Source of the DNA: Candidatus Kuenenbacteria bacterium CG10_big_fil_rev_8_21_14_0_10_36_11
GTDB lineage: Bacteria; Patescibacteriota; Patescibacteriia; UBA2196
Direction: 5' to 3'
Length of the DNA stretch: 16,168 nucleotides
Assembly: GCA_002778535.1 (NCBI GenBank)
Contig: PFBP01000047.1
Span: 1 to 16,168 of the forward strand
A program made the position numbers and the translations under genes. Positions 8,002-14,733 of this stretch are shown here, one piece after another (the stretch's first letter is position 1; the number at the start of each line of letters is the position of its first letter). Under the pieces are notes generated by a model. The model was not told where the DNA came from. It ran no database searches and worked only from the letters and a program-made list of their open reading frames with translations.

Positions 8002-8006
8002 AATTC
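7976..8006 (-). repeat. Duplicated start-codon context (10-bp direct repeat)
   Basis: On the minus strand the unit GAATTATGAA occurs twice, at 8006-7997 and 7985-7976, exactly 21 bp apart. Each copy contains an ATG in the methyltransferase frame, so the two possible starts have the same local context. The upstream copy also overlaps the TGA stop of the preceding gene. Confidence 0.55.
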
Positions 8007-9000
8007 ATTTCTTCTGCCAGTCAAACCAAATATCATGATACATTGTCCAAACATTGCAATTCTCGCAAATTGAGGGGCAGTGAAAATTGTCTTTTAATTG
8101 CGCCTGGCGCCAAACTTTTAATATCGGCGCATTCCAAAGTTCATTAATTGTTTTTTCTTGAGTATTGCCCAAGACTGCAATTCTTGCATAATCATTGCAA
8201 CAGATAGAAAAATCTCCATTCCAGTGCACGGCTGGTGATAACCAAAAATGATAACATGGCCATCTCTTTTTCTTCTCATCTCTTTTAGTGCCATAAGGCA
8301 CATTGCCGCCATAATTATGCGCTGGCCGAACTTCTACGATTACTGGATAATTTTGCCATTTATTTTGAAAAATTTCTGCCTCGTCTCTGTTATAGTCTTC
8401 CAAAATCATGCGCAAAATAATTTTCGGTTTATTCTTGCCTGATTCTTTTTTTAGAGCAATTAATTTTTTAACATTTTCTTCAACACGCTCTAACAAATCT
8501 GTGCCAGTAATATCTGCGTATTTTTCTTTCGTCGCGGCCATAAAACTAATAGCAATTTTATCAATTGGCGCTTCAATCATGGCTCTCCCAATTTTATCAT
8601 CAAGCAAAGTGCCATTGGTTGTTAAAACAATAATATTTTTAGGATTAGCTTGTTTAATATAAAATATTTCTTCAATAAATTTTGGCGCAAGCAATGGTTC
8701 ACCAAACAAATGCAAACAAAAAGTTCTTGGCCCGTATGTTTTTGCTTCAGCAACTATTTTTTTAAATAACTCCAAATCCATATGCCCCACCAAAGTCTCG
8801 CCACTAGTTCTGGGGCAAAGTTTGCATTGCAAATTGCATGCCGAGGTAGTTTCTAAAAAAATGTGTTCAGGAAATTGCCAATCAATCATGCGTTGAATAA
8901 AAAATTTCTTTAGCCAGCTCACAGGCGGCCAATTTGTTAATTCATCCAAACGATTAATATTAACTTTATAAGTTAAGTAAGAAAAAAGATTTGTTTTCAT
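8005..9000 (-). CDS. Radical SAM/SPASM protein
   Basis: A 331-residue cytoplasmic iron-sulfur enzyme. The radical SAM cluster ligands are Cys55, Cys59 and Cys62 (SACNLQCKLC), followed by HLFGEPLL (the GGEP-type SAM-binding strand, here FGEP) and LTTNGTLL. The C-terminal SPASM region has Cys249, Cys267/Cys268 and Cys308, Cys312, Cys315, with the typical NGDFSICCND and LGNTQEKTINELW text, and should hold auxiliary 4Fe-4S clusters. SPASM enzymes oxidise or crosslink peptides, modify sugars, or act on other small molecules. No precursor peptide is visible nearby, so a sugar or lipid substrate fits the locus better. It lies 22 bp downstream of another SPASM gene in the same operon. Confidence 0.88.
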   Translation of the reverse strand: MKTNLFSYLTYKVNINRLDELTNWPPVSWLKKFFIQRMIDWQFPEHIFLETTSACNLQCKLCPRTSGETLVGHMDLELFKKIVAEAKTYGPRTFCLHLFGEPLLAPKFIEEIFYIKQANPKNIIVLTTNGTLLDDKIGRAMIEAPIDKIAISFMAATKEKYADITGTDLLERVEENVKKLIALKKESGKNKPKIILRMILEDYNRDEAEIFQNKWQNYPVIVEVRPAHNYGGNVPYGTKRDEKKKRWPCYHFWLSPAVHWNGDFSICCNDYARIAVLGNTQEKTINELWNAPILKVWRQAQLKDNFHCPSICENCNVWTMYHDIWFDWQKK

Positions 9001-9022
9001 ATATTGAAATTTATCCTGTCTT

Positions 9023-10153
9023 TTATCTAAACAATCCGCAACAGCGATTGCAAATTGAAAAAAGTCCTTTATTATTTATATTCTCTCTGAATTTTTTTAA
9101 TTTTTCACCTCGCCAGATTTGTTGAATGGTTTCTTGATTTAAATTACCAATAACATAATCAGGAAAATCAGCGCAAATAACCACTTCGCCATTATGGCGG
9201 ATATCAATTTCTTTGTTTAAAGCCCCGCATTTTGTATAGCCGCAATTATTACTGTGATCTAAATAATAAGCGGTCACATCCTTTGTTTTAATATTGGGGA
9301 AAAATAAAATTGGTTTTTTATAATTTTTGACATTTCTTATGCGCTTCACTAAACTTTGAACTTCTTCAGCAAATTTTTGGTTGCTTTGATTTAAAAATCC
9401 AGACCAGCTTTTAGCAGCAATGCCAAAATCATTAGCCATTCTTTTTTCATATATTTCTCCAATTTCTTTAGTGGTGAACCATCCTAATTGAACAATGCTC
9501 ATATCAATAGCAGTATTTTTTTCTATTGCTTCAAGCAATTTTTCTATGTCATGAATATTTTTATTGTTGATCGTAATAATTGCCTTGATAAGTGGTTTAT
9601 AATTACAAATTAAACTTTTTGATTTTATTAAATCTAAACCAGCTATAACCTGTTTAAAAGTGCCAGGCACGCCAACGGTTTTATCATGAACAGATTCTGG
9701 GCCGATTAAAGAAATATCCAGGGAATCAATTTTATTTTTTAAAATCTCATCAGCGTATTTTTCCAATAAAACGCCATTGGTGTTAATAGTGCAAGTTAAT
9801 TTTTTACTTTTGAGATAGCTAATAAATTCTGCAAAGTTTGGGTATAGTGTTGGTTCACCGCCCCAAATATAAATTTCTGATTTGTGTAAAGCAATTTCAT
9901 CAAGCAAAATTTTTAATTGGGGTAAGGGTAAAAAATTTTTAGCTTCTTCTGTTTTAGAAACGCCGGTAGTTCCCCATTGTCCGCACATAAAACAGCGTAA
10001 ATTGCAGCCGTAAAACAGGAAAAAACGCACCAGATTGGGAAATTTTAATTTAAAATTAAATTTTTTCTGGCACCAATGTTTAATTTTAGCTTTGGTAATT
10101 GAATAATATTTAAGAGACAATTTTAATAAGTTATAGGATTGAATTAATGACAT
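9023..10153 (-). CDS. Radical SAM/SPASM protein
   Basis: A 376-residue radical SAM enzyme. Cluster ligands are Cys50, Cys54 and Cys57 (YGCNLRCFMC); GGEPTLYP (98-105) binds SAM; INTNGVLL and LDISLIGP follow. The C-terminal SPASM-like region includes Cys304, Cys309, Cys327 (GEVVICADF), the GNLNQETIQQIW segment and Cys368, Cys371, Cys372 near the end. It has a basic N-terminal stretch (about 1-40, with KAKIKHWCQKKFNFKLK) before the barrel, which could contact membrane or RNA; that is inference. It shares the fold but little close sequence with the SPASM protein encoded just downstream, so the two probably perform different steps. Substrate unknown. Confidence 0.88.
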   Translation of the reverse strand: MSLIQSYNLLKLSLKYYSITKAKIKHWCQKKFNFKLKFPNLVRFFLFYGCNLRCFMCGQWGTTGVSKTEEAKNFLPLPQLKILLDEIALHKSEIYIWGGEPTLYPNFAEFISYLKSKKLTCTINTNGVLLEKYADEILKNKIDSLDISLIGPESVHDKTVGVPGTFKQVIAGLDLIKSKSLICNYKPLIKAIITINNKNIHDIEKLLEAIEKNTAIDMSIVQLGWFTTKEIGEIYEKRMANDFGIAAKSWSGFLNQSNQKFAEEVQSLVKRIRNVKNYKKPILFFPNIKTKDVTAYYLDHSNNCGYTKCGALNKEIDIRHNGEVVICADFPDYVIGNLNQETIQQIWRGEKLKKFRENINNKGLFSICNRCCGLFR

Positions 10154-10169
10154 ATTAAAAATTATTTTA

Positions 10170-10192
10170 TTTTTTAAACATATTTTAAAAAA
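10170..10192. repeat. AT-only inverted repeat in intergenic gap
   Basis: Arms TTTTTTAAA (10170-10178) and TTTAAAAAA (10184-10192) flank CATAT in the 58-bp gap upstream of the SPASM gene ending at 9023. It is a perfect 9-bp A/T stem, the only sizable gap inside the minus-strand operon. In such AT-rich DNA it could be chance; a role in mRNA processing or internal termination is possible. Confidence 0.35.
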
Positions 10193-10211
10193 TGACGCTT
10201 TACATTTTATT

Positions 10212-11633
10212 TTATATTGCCAATTTGATCAATCTCATTCCAGCTTTAAAATTATTTTTCACATTTTGCCAGTTTCTTAATTCTTTAATTCTTTTCCAAA
10301 TATATTTTGGCGACAAGTAATATTCTCTGTAAACCTTAATTAAAATTTTAATTAACTCATCTCGCTTAAAATTTTCTTCCCAGGCAGGCGGTTTAAATTC
10401 TATCCTTGGATTTAAAGCAAACTCGCGCCAGTAGTCATTTTTAATAACGCCTTCCTGCAAACCTCTAAAATACAATTCTGTGGCTGGAAAAGGCGTTAAA
10501 ACAGAAAAATGAATATAATCAGGAAAAATTTCTTTAGCCAAATTAATTGTCTCTTTGATATCAGCCATAGTTTCATTAGGAGAGCCAATCATAAAATATC
10601 CAGCTGTTTCTATGCCAACTTTTTTAGTTAATTTAAAAGCAGTTCTAACCTGTTCCACCGTAATATCCTTGCGCAAAATTTTTAAGATTTTTTTTGTGCC
10701 TGCTTCCACACCATAATGTATTCTTTCGCATCCTGCCAATTTCATTAATTTTAACAAATCTTCATCAATCGTATTAACGCGCGCGCGAATATCCCAGTTT
10801 AATTTAATATTTTTATTTAAAATAAGTTCGCAAATTTTAACAACCCTACTTCTGTCAATCGTAAAAGTATCATCATAAATAAAAATTTCTTTAATGCCCA
10901 TTTTTTTAATTTCAATCATTTCTGACACAACATTTTCCGCGCTTCTGGCCCGAAAAATTTTGCCCAAATGAGGCCGATCGCAGAAAATACAGCGATAAGG
11001 ACAGCCGCGCGATGTGAACATTGTTGTGGTCGGATTTTTTTTAGCAATAATGGAATAATATTTTTTATAAGGCAATAAATCTCTTTTGGGATGCGGGACG
11101 CTATCTAAATCCATAATCAAATTTCTAACACCGGTATTAATAACAATGCTATCATCGTCTCTAAAAACCAAACCCTTGATTTGTTTTAATTGTTCAATAT
11201 CATCTAAATTATCCAATAATTCTTTAAATGGCGCTTCGCCTTCGCCTAAAACTAAAAAATCTATATTTTTATTATTCATTGTTTCTGTTGGATAGATATT
11301 CACATGCGGCCCGCCTAAAACAATTTTAATATTTTGGTCAACTTTTTTAATAATCTCCGCTGTTTTAAACACATCAATTAAAGTAAAGGTCATGGCAGTA
11401 ATGCCGACTACCATTGGTTTTTCTTCAATCACAATTTTTTCCATTTTTTCATAAGTCACATTTTCTAAAGCGCAATCAATCATTTTGATTTGATGACCTG
11501 TTTTTTCTGATAAATAACCGGCTAAATACATTAAACCCAAGGGCGGCAAAAAATCAAGGCCTGATTCTAATTCTTTGGGCATGTCTGATTCAATAATATT
11601 TTCTATTGGCGGGTTGATTAACAAAATTTTCAT
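10212..11633 (-). CDS. B12-binding-domain radical SAM protein
   Basis: A 473-residue protein beginning MKILLINPPIEN. The B12-binding-like domain (about 1-145) has MIDCALENVTYE in place of DxHxxG but keeps LGGPHVN and the LGEGEAP motif. The radical SAM domain carries Cys211, Cys215 and Cys218 (SRGCPYRCIFC), FIYDDTFTIDRSR, HYGVEAGTKK and a GSPNET strand near the end of the barrel. The C-terminus is a helical region rich in Lys and aromatic residues. Expected chemistry is SAM-dependent radical methylation or related carbon chemistry; substrate unknown. It begins with an ATGA overlap with the deacetylase gene, so translation is probably coupled. It resembles the proteins encoded at 1256 and 14734 more than the one at 2744. 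Confidence 0.89.
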   Translation of the reverse strand: MKILLINPPIENIIESDMPKELESGLDFLPPLGLMYLAGYLSEKTGHQIKMIDCALENVTYEKMEKIVIEEKPMVVGITAMTFTLIDVFKTAEIIKKVDQNIKIVLGGPHVNIYPTETMNNKNIDFLVLGEGEAPFKELLDNLDDIEQLKQIKGLVFRDDDSIVINTGVRNLIMDLDSVPHPKRDLLPYKKYYSIIAKKNPTTTMFTSRGCPYRCIFCDRPHLGKIFRARSAENVVSEMIEIKKMGIKEIFIYDDTFTIDRSRVVKICELILNKNIKLNWDIRARVNTIDEDLLKLMKLAGCERIHYGVEAGTKKILKILRKDITVEQVRTAFKLTKKVGIETAGYFMIGSPNETMADIKETINLAKEIFPDYIHFSVLTPFPATELYFRGLQEGVIKNDYWREFALNPRIEFKPPAWEENFKRDELIKILIKVYREYYLSPKYIWKRIKELRNWQNVKNNFKAGMRLIKLAI

Positions 11634-12454
11634 ATATAATTGTCATCTTCGCGAAAGCGAGGATCCCGTAGATTAATACTATCCATCCTCACTGTCTCAA
11701 ACTCTTTTAAAATTTTTTTCAACTTTTTCCAGGAACTCTTGATACCCCAATATTTAATTACTTTAATAAGATATGGCAATTTAATCTTTGGTATTTCCGG
11801 CCACAAATCCATCATATGCAAATAAATTACCGGCATTTGGCCGCAGTTAATTTTATATTTTAAAATTAAAGCAAATAACCAATAGGGTAAAAATCTAAAA
11901 TACCAACCACCCAAAGGAATTTCTAAAAAAAATAATTTTAAACTGCCAACTGAAATTTCCTTAACACCATTAATTTCGCTTGCCTGTTTGCCAATCAAGC
12001 TAGAGTCATATACAAAACCATTTTCTTTTAAAATTTTCCAGATTTCTAAATTATTTTTTGTTAAAAAAAAATTAGGCGCCCGAAAACCAATAAAATTTTG
12101 GCCAAAATTTTCCTGCATTATTCCCTTGTCACCAGCAAGTTCTATGACAAATTTTTCTAATTCCAATTCATTTAAAGGAATATGTTCAAAACCATGATAA
12201 CTAATTTCATGGCCATCAGCCATTATTTTTTTAATCAATGCCGGATTTTCTCTGATAATTTTGCCTAAAATAAAAAAAGTGGCTTGGCCGTTATTATTTT
12301 TTAAAAGCTCTAAAACGCGCTCTGTTATTTCTGAATAATATTCAGGAATATCTGCCAAATTGTGGGGCAGATATTTTTTTAAAAAAAATCCGCAATGCCA
12401 ATACTCTAAATCAAATGTCAGCCCTATTTTATATGATTGGTTTTTCTGAAACAT
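11630..12454 (-). CDS. Polysaccharide deacetylase (NodB/CE4 family) with repeat-derived tail
   Basis: A 274-residue hydrolase that would remove N- or O-acetyl groups from a glycan. Motif 1 is TFDLE (13-17, catalytic Asp15, with Glu17 replacing the second Asp); motif 2 is the metal site SYHGFEH with His87 and His91; motif 3 is FRAPNF with Arg125; a late YLHMMD gives His213. TFDLE and the late YLH text are closer to the exosortase-linked (DUF3473-type) deacetylases than to classic NodB. No clear signal peptide is present, so it may act on a cytoplasmic lipid-linked intermediate. Residues about 261-272 (NLRDPRFREDDN) are encoded by a palindromic repeat on the opposite strand. Its start overlaps the methyltransferase gene by 26 bp. 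Confidence 0.88.
   Translation of the reverse strand: MFQKNQSYKIGLTFDLEYWHCGFFLKKYLPHNLADIPEYYSEITERVLELLKNNNGQATFFILGKIIRENPALIKKIMADGHEISYHGFEHIPLNELELEKFVIELAGDKGIMQENFGQNFIGFRAPNFFLTKNNLEIWKILKENGFVYDSSLIGKQASEINGVKEISVGSLKLFFLEIPLGGWYFRFLPYWLFALILKYKINCGQMPVIYLHMMDLWPEIPKIKLPYLIKVIKYWGIKSSWKKLKKILKEFETVRMDSINLRDPRFREDDNYI
11641..11672. repeat. Palindromic repeat, short copy (family 1), coding the deacetylase tail
   Basis: A third copy of the GAAA-loop hairpin: ATCTTCGC (11645-11652) and GCGAGGAT (11657-11664). On the + strand the arms pair fully with one G-U wobble; the transcribed minus strand would have one C-A mismatch. It is translated from the reverse strand as LRDPRFREDD, just before the ATGA junction with the next gene. 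Confidence 0.78.
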
Positions 12455-13145
12455 AAAATTGTCTGATGCCTAATTCTTTAACTGGCGTCCATTGCATTTT
12501 TTCAATAATTTTTTCAGCCAGATTCTGCATTTTTTGCGGTCCGACTGGAAAAAGCAAAGTGCCTTTATGCAATACCAACCTTAAACCAGTTTCTTCTAAC
12601 ATTTTTTTTACTTTTTTTGAAGCTAAAAAATTATGTGGCCCTTCGCCATGATTTTTAAAAAACATTTCATAAACTTTTAATGGCATTTCAGCTGTTTTAG
12701 GCGGCAGACTCATGACCAATCTTCCGCCCGGCTTTAAAACACGCCAAAATTCTGATAATAAAGCCAATGGCTCTGGCGCGTGTTCCAAAGTTTCCAAAGA
12801 TAAAATTTTATCAAAAAAATTATCATTAAAATCAAATTTCCTCAAATCAGTCAGTTGAAAATTTTCAATAGGAAATTTTTCTTTGGCTTTGGCTAACATT
12901 TTTAGCGAGACTTCTAAATTATGTATTTCTACATGATCGGCCAGATTTTTAAGATAGGGGATAGCATTGCCTGTTCTTGACCAGATATTTAAAATTTTAT
13001 CGCCGTTTTTTAAATTTAGATATTTAATGCTTTCTGTAAATCTTTGATAATGCGCCGATCCAATTTTTTTATTTACTTCATCATAAACATCAGCCACTTT
13101 GTCCCAAAACTCGCACACTTGCTCAATGGTAAAATTATTTTTCAT
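12429..13145 (-). CDS. Methyltransferase-fold protein with degenerate SAM motif
   Basis: A 238-residue protein of the UbiE/Methyltransf_11 type. The fold is recognisable from FWDKVADVYDEV at the N-terminus, LSLETLEHAPEP (about 115-126) and the LKPGGRLVMSLPP strand (137-149). Motif I, however, reads ILNIWSRTGN (51-60) where the family has LDxGxGxG: Asp becomes Asn and the first two glycines become Trp and Arg. The expected acidic residue after beta-2 may be Glu78. It may bind SAM poorly, use another ligand, or be a structural partner; loss of activity is inference. It lies 3 bp downstream of the nitroreductase gene and overlaps the deacetylase gene by 26 bp. Confidence 0.82.
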   Translation of the reverse strand: MKNNFTIEQVCEFWDKVADVYDEVNKKIGSAHYQRFTESIKYLNLKNGDKILNIWSRTGNAIPYLKNLADHVEIHNLEVSLKMLAKAKEKFPIENFQLTDLRKFDFNDNFFDKILSLETLEHAPEPLALLSEFWRVLKPGGRLVMSLPPKTAEMPLKVYEMFFKNHGEGPHNFLASKKVKKMLEETGLRLVLHKGTLLFPVGPQKMQNLAEKIIEKMQWTPVKELGIRQFYVSEKPII

Positions 13146-13148
13146 ATA

Positions 13149-13805
13149 CTAATTCTCAAATTTTTTCACAAATCTTTTGTCTAATAATTTATTCAAAAAA
13201 ATCTTTTTAATAAAAGCAGGGGAGAGATAATAAATTTTTACTAAAATCTTTTTAAAAAATAATAAAGAAGAATTATTTTTTTCCTTTGGCCAATTTTGAT
13301 TAAACTCGTTATAATTCATTATTTCAGCCAAAGAATATTGGCGCGGCACATTTTGTGGCTCTTTGGCAGGATAACCTAAAAGCAAATATGACACTGGTGT
13401 AAAATTTTCTGGAATTTTAAAAATTTTTCTGATTATTTTAGCTGGCGGCAAATGACAAATCCAACAGCCGCCTAAACCTAATTCCACGGCTTTTAATAAA
13501 ATATTTTCTATTGAAGCGGCCGCGCTTTGGATATCATCATGATAATCACTGCCTAATGTCTGATTATGATATAAAACCAAAATGCCAGTTGGCGCGTTTT
13601 TAATAACCATTGAACCGCCTTCATCCACTAATCTATTTTTTAAATCGTCTTTATCAACCATAATAAATTTCCAAGCTTGTTTATTGCAGGCTGAAGGTGC
13701 CAAATTTCCAGCCATAATCAAAACTGCCAGTTTTTCTTTTTCCACTGGCTTGTCTAAAAAAATTCTTACGCTCCGCCTTGAATTTAAAGCTTGTTCTAAT
13801 TCCAT
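13149..13805 (-). CDS. Nitroreductase-family flavoprotein
   Basis: A 218-residue FMN-dependent oxidoreductase of the nitroreductase family. RRSVR (10-14) and APSACNKQAW (36-45) form the FMN phosphate and ring site, and GLGGCWICHLPP (110-121) plus LLLGYP (141-146) are the usual later landmarks. Members reduce nitro groups, quinones, enones or flavins, or act as dehydrogenases in natural-product routes. About 40 residues after the core (175-218) form a basic, hydrophobic helix-like tail (FFKKILVKIYYL) that is not typical and may bind membrane. It sits between the glycosyltransferase and methyltransferase genes of the operon with gaps of 12 and 3 bp, so it is probably part of the pathway rather than a general detoxifying enzyme. 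Substrate unknown. Confidence 0.85.
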   Translation of the reverse strand: MELEQALNSRRSVRIFLDKPVEKEKLAVLIMAGNLAPSACNKQAWKFIMVDKDDLKNRLVDEGGSMVIKNAPTGILVLYHNQTLGSDYHDDIQSAAASIENILLKAVELGLGGCWICHLPPAKIIRKIFKIPENFTPVSYLLLGYPAKEPQNVPRQYSLAEIMNYNEFNQNWPKEKNNSSLLFFKKILVKIYYLSPAFIKKIFLNKLLDKRFVKKFEN

Positions 13806-13817
13806 AAAAAAATATTT

Positions 13818-14678
13818 TTATTCATGCAACTCTCTTCTTAAAGCCGCGATTTGGTCAGCCATTAAACCAAACAAAAATATTAAAATAGAAGTTATTAAAA
13901 TAAAAATTGTGCCTTCTGAAATATTCATAACTGTCAAATCATAAATTAGACAGGCAAAGCCGACAAGAAAGAAAAAAGCGCTCACTGGCAAAAATATGCG
14001 CAAAGGCGAGAAAAGCATCACTAATCTAAAAATCAGCATAAAATAAACAGCAGCCTGATTGGGTTTAACCATGCTTTTGCCCCCAGCTCTTTTATTAATT
14101 TCTACAGGCACAAATTTAACATTTAATTTTTCTTTTAAAAAAGCGAATACCGTGGTGGTGGAAATAGAAAAACCATTAGGCAGAATATGCGCGAATTTTA
14201 AAAATTCATTTTTTTTAACAAATCTCAAACCGCAATTAACATCATTTATTTTTTGTTTAAATAAATAAAACGCTAGCCAATGAACCAGTTTTTTCCCAGG
14301 TTGTCTAATCAGGGGCCCCTGATAACCAACTCTTTCGCCAGCCACTAAATCATAATTTTCCAGATGCGGCAAAATTTTTTTTATGTATTCTGGCTTATGC
14401 TGGCCATCCGCGTCATAAAACATCAGCCAATCATATCGCGCTTCGCGCGCTCCAGTTTTTAAAGCTGCGCCATATCCTTTATTATATGGATGGGTAATAA
14501 TCCTAGTGTTTTCAATTTCTGATAAAATTTGCGCCGTGTTATCAGTTGAAGCGTCGTTAATAATAATAATTTCAAAATTGACTAAATCCAAAAAACCAAG
14601 CTCATTTTTCAGATTAACCACTACATTTTTAATAGTCCCTGCCTCATTAAAAACAGGAACAATAATAGATAAATTCAT
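13818..14678 (-). CDS. GT2 polyprenyl-phosphate glycosyltransferase (DPM1/GtrB-like)
   Basis: A 286-residue enzyme expected to transfer a sugar from a nucleotide donor to polyprenyl phosphate at the cytoplasmic face of the membrane. The GT-A domain has SIIVPVFNE (4-12), NDASTDNT (41-48), the metal-binding DAD (89-91) within FYDADGQHKP, and DVNCGLR (146-152). Two C-terminal membrane helices follow (about 226-248 and 256-273), ending QIAALRREL as in GtrB-type and DPM/DPG-synthase-like proteins. It is the first gene of the eight-gene minus-strand operon and has its own promoter-like sequence. Its product would be a suitable donor for the membrane protein encoded at 5511-7259. The sugar cannot be read from sequence. 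Confidence 0.9.
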   Translation of the reverse strand: MNLSIIVPVFNEAGTIKNVVVNLKNELGFLDLVNFEIIIINDASTDNTAQILSEIENTRIITHPYNKGYGAALKTGAREARYDWLMFYDADGQHKPEYIKKILPHLENYDLVAGERVGYQGPLIRQPGKKLVHWLAFYLFKQKINDVNCGLRFVKKNEFLKFAHILPNGFSISTTTVFAFLKEKLNVKFVPVEINKRAGGKSMVKPNQAAVYFMLIFRLVMLFSPLRIFLPVSAFFFLVGFACLIYDLTVMNISEGTIFILITSILIFLFGLMADQIAALRRELHE

Positions 14679-14684
14679 ATTTTA

Positions 14685-14713
14685 TTTATATCATAATTGA
14701 CATTTTTCTGCAA
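14685..14713 (-). promoter_or_regulatory. Sigma70-like promoter of the minus-strand operon
   Basis: On the minus strand TTGCAG (14713-14708) and TATAAA (14690-14685) are separated by 17 bp. The -10 box matches 5 of 6 consensus bases and the -35 box 3 of 6. Only six bases lie between the -10 box and the ATG at 14678, so the predicted transcript starts at or next to the start codon. It interleaves with the promoter on the other strand. Confidence 0.5.
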
Positions 14714-14725
14714 TCTGATTAAAAT
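14697..14725 (+). promoter_or_regulatory. Sigma70-like promoter of the plus-strand radical SAM gene
   Basis: TTGACA (14697-14702, perfect) and TAAAAT (14720-14725, 5 of 6) are separated by 17 bp, a near-consensus promoter. The ATG at 14734 is eight bases past the -10 box, so the mRNA would have a leader of about 0-3 bases. There is no room for a Shine-Dalgarno sequence or riboswitch. Confidence 0.72.
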
Positions 14726-14733
14726 AATTCCAT

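Noticed and set aside
8005..10153. RiPP precursor peptide for the SPASM radical SAM proteins
   Set aside because: Gaps around both genes are 3, 22 and 58 bp, and I see no short gene with a leader-core layout; a peptide substrate could still lie outside the window.
14679..14733. Cobalamin or SAM riboswitch before the B12-type radical SAM gene
   Set aside because: Only 55 bp separate the divergent starts and the promoter leaves a leader of 0-3 bases, too short for any aptamer. None was seen elsewhere in the window.
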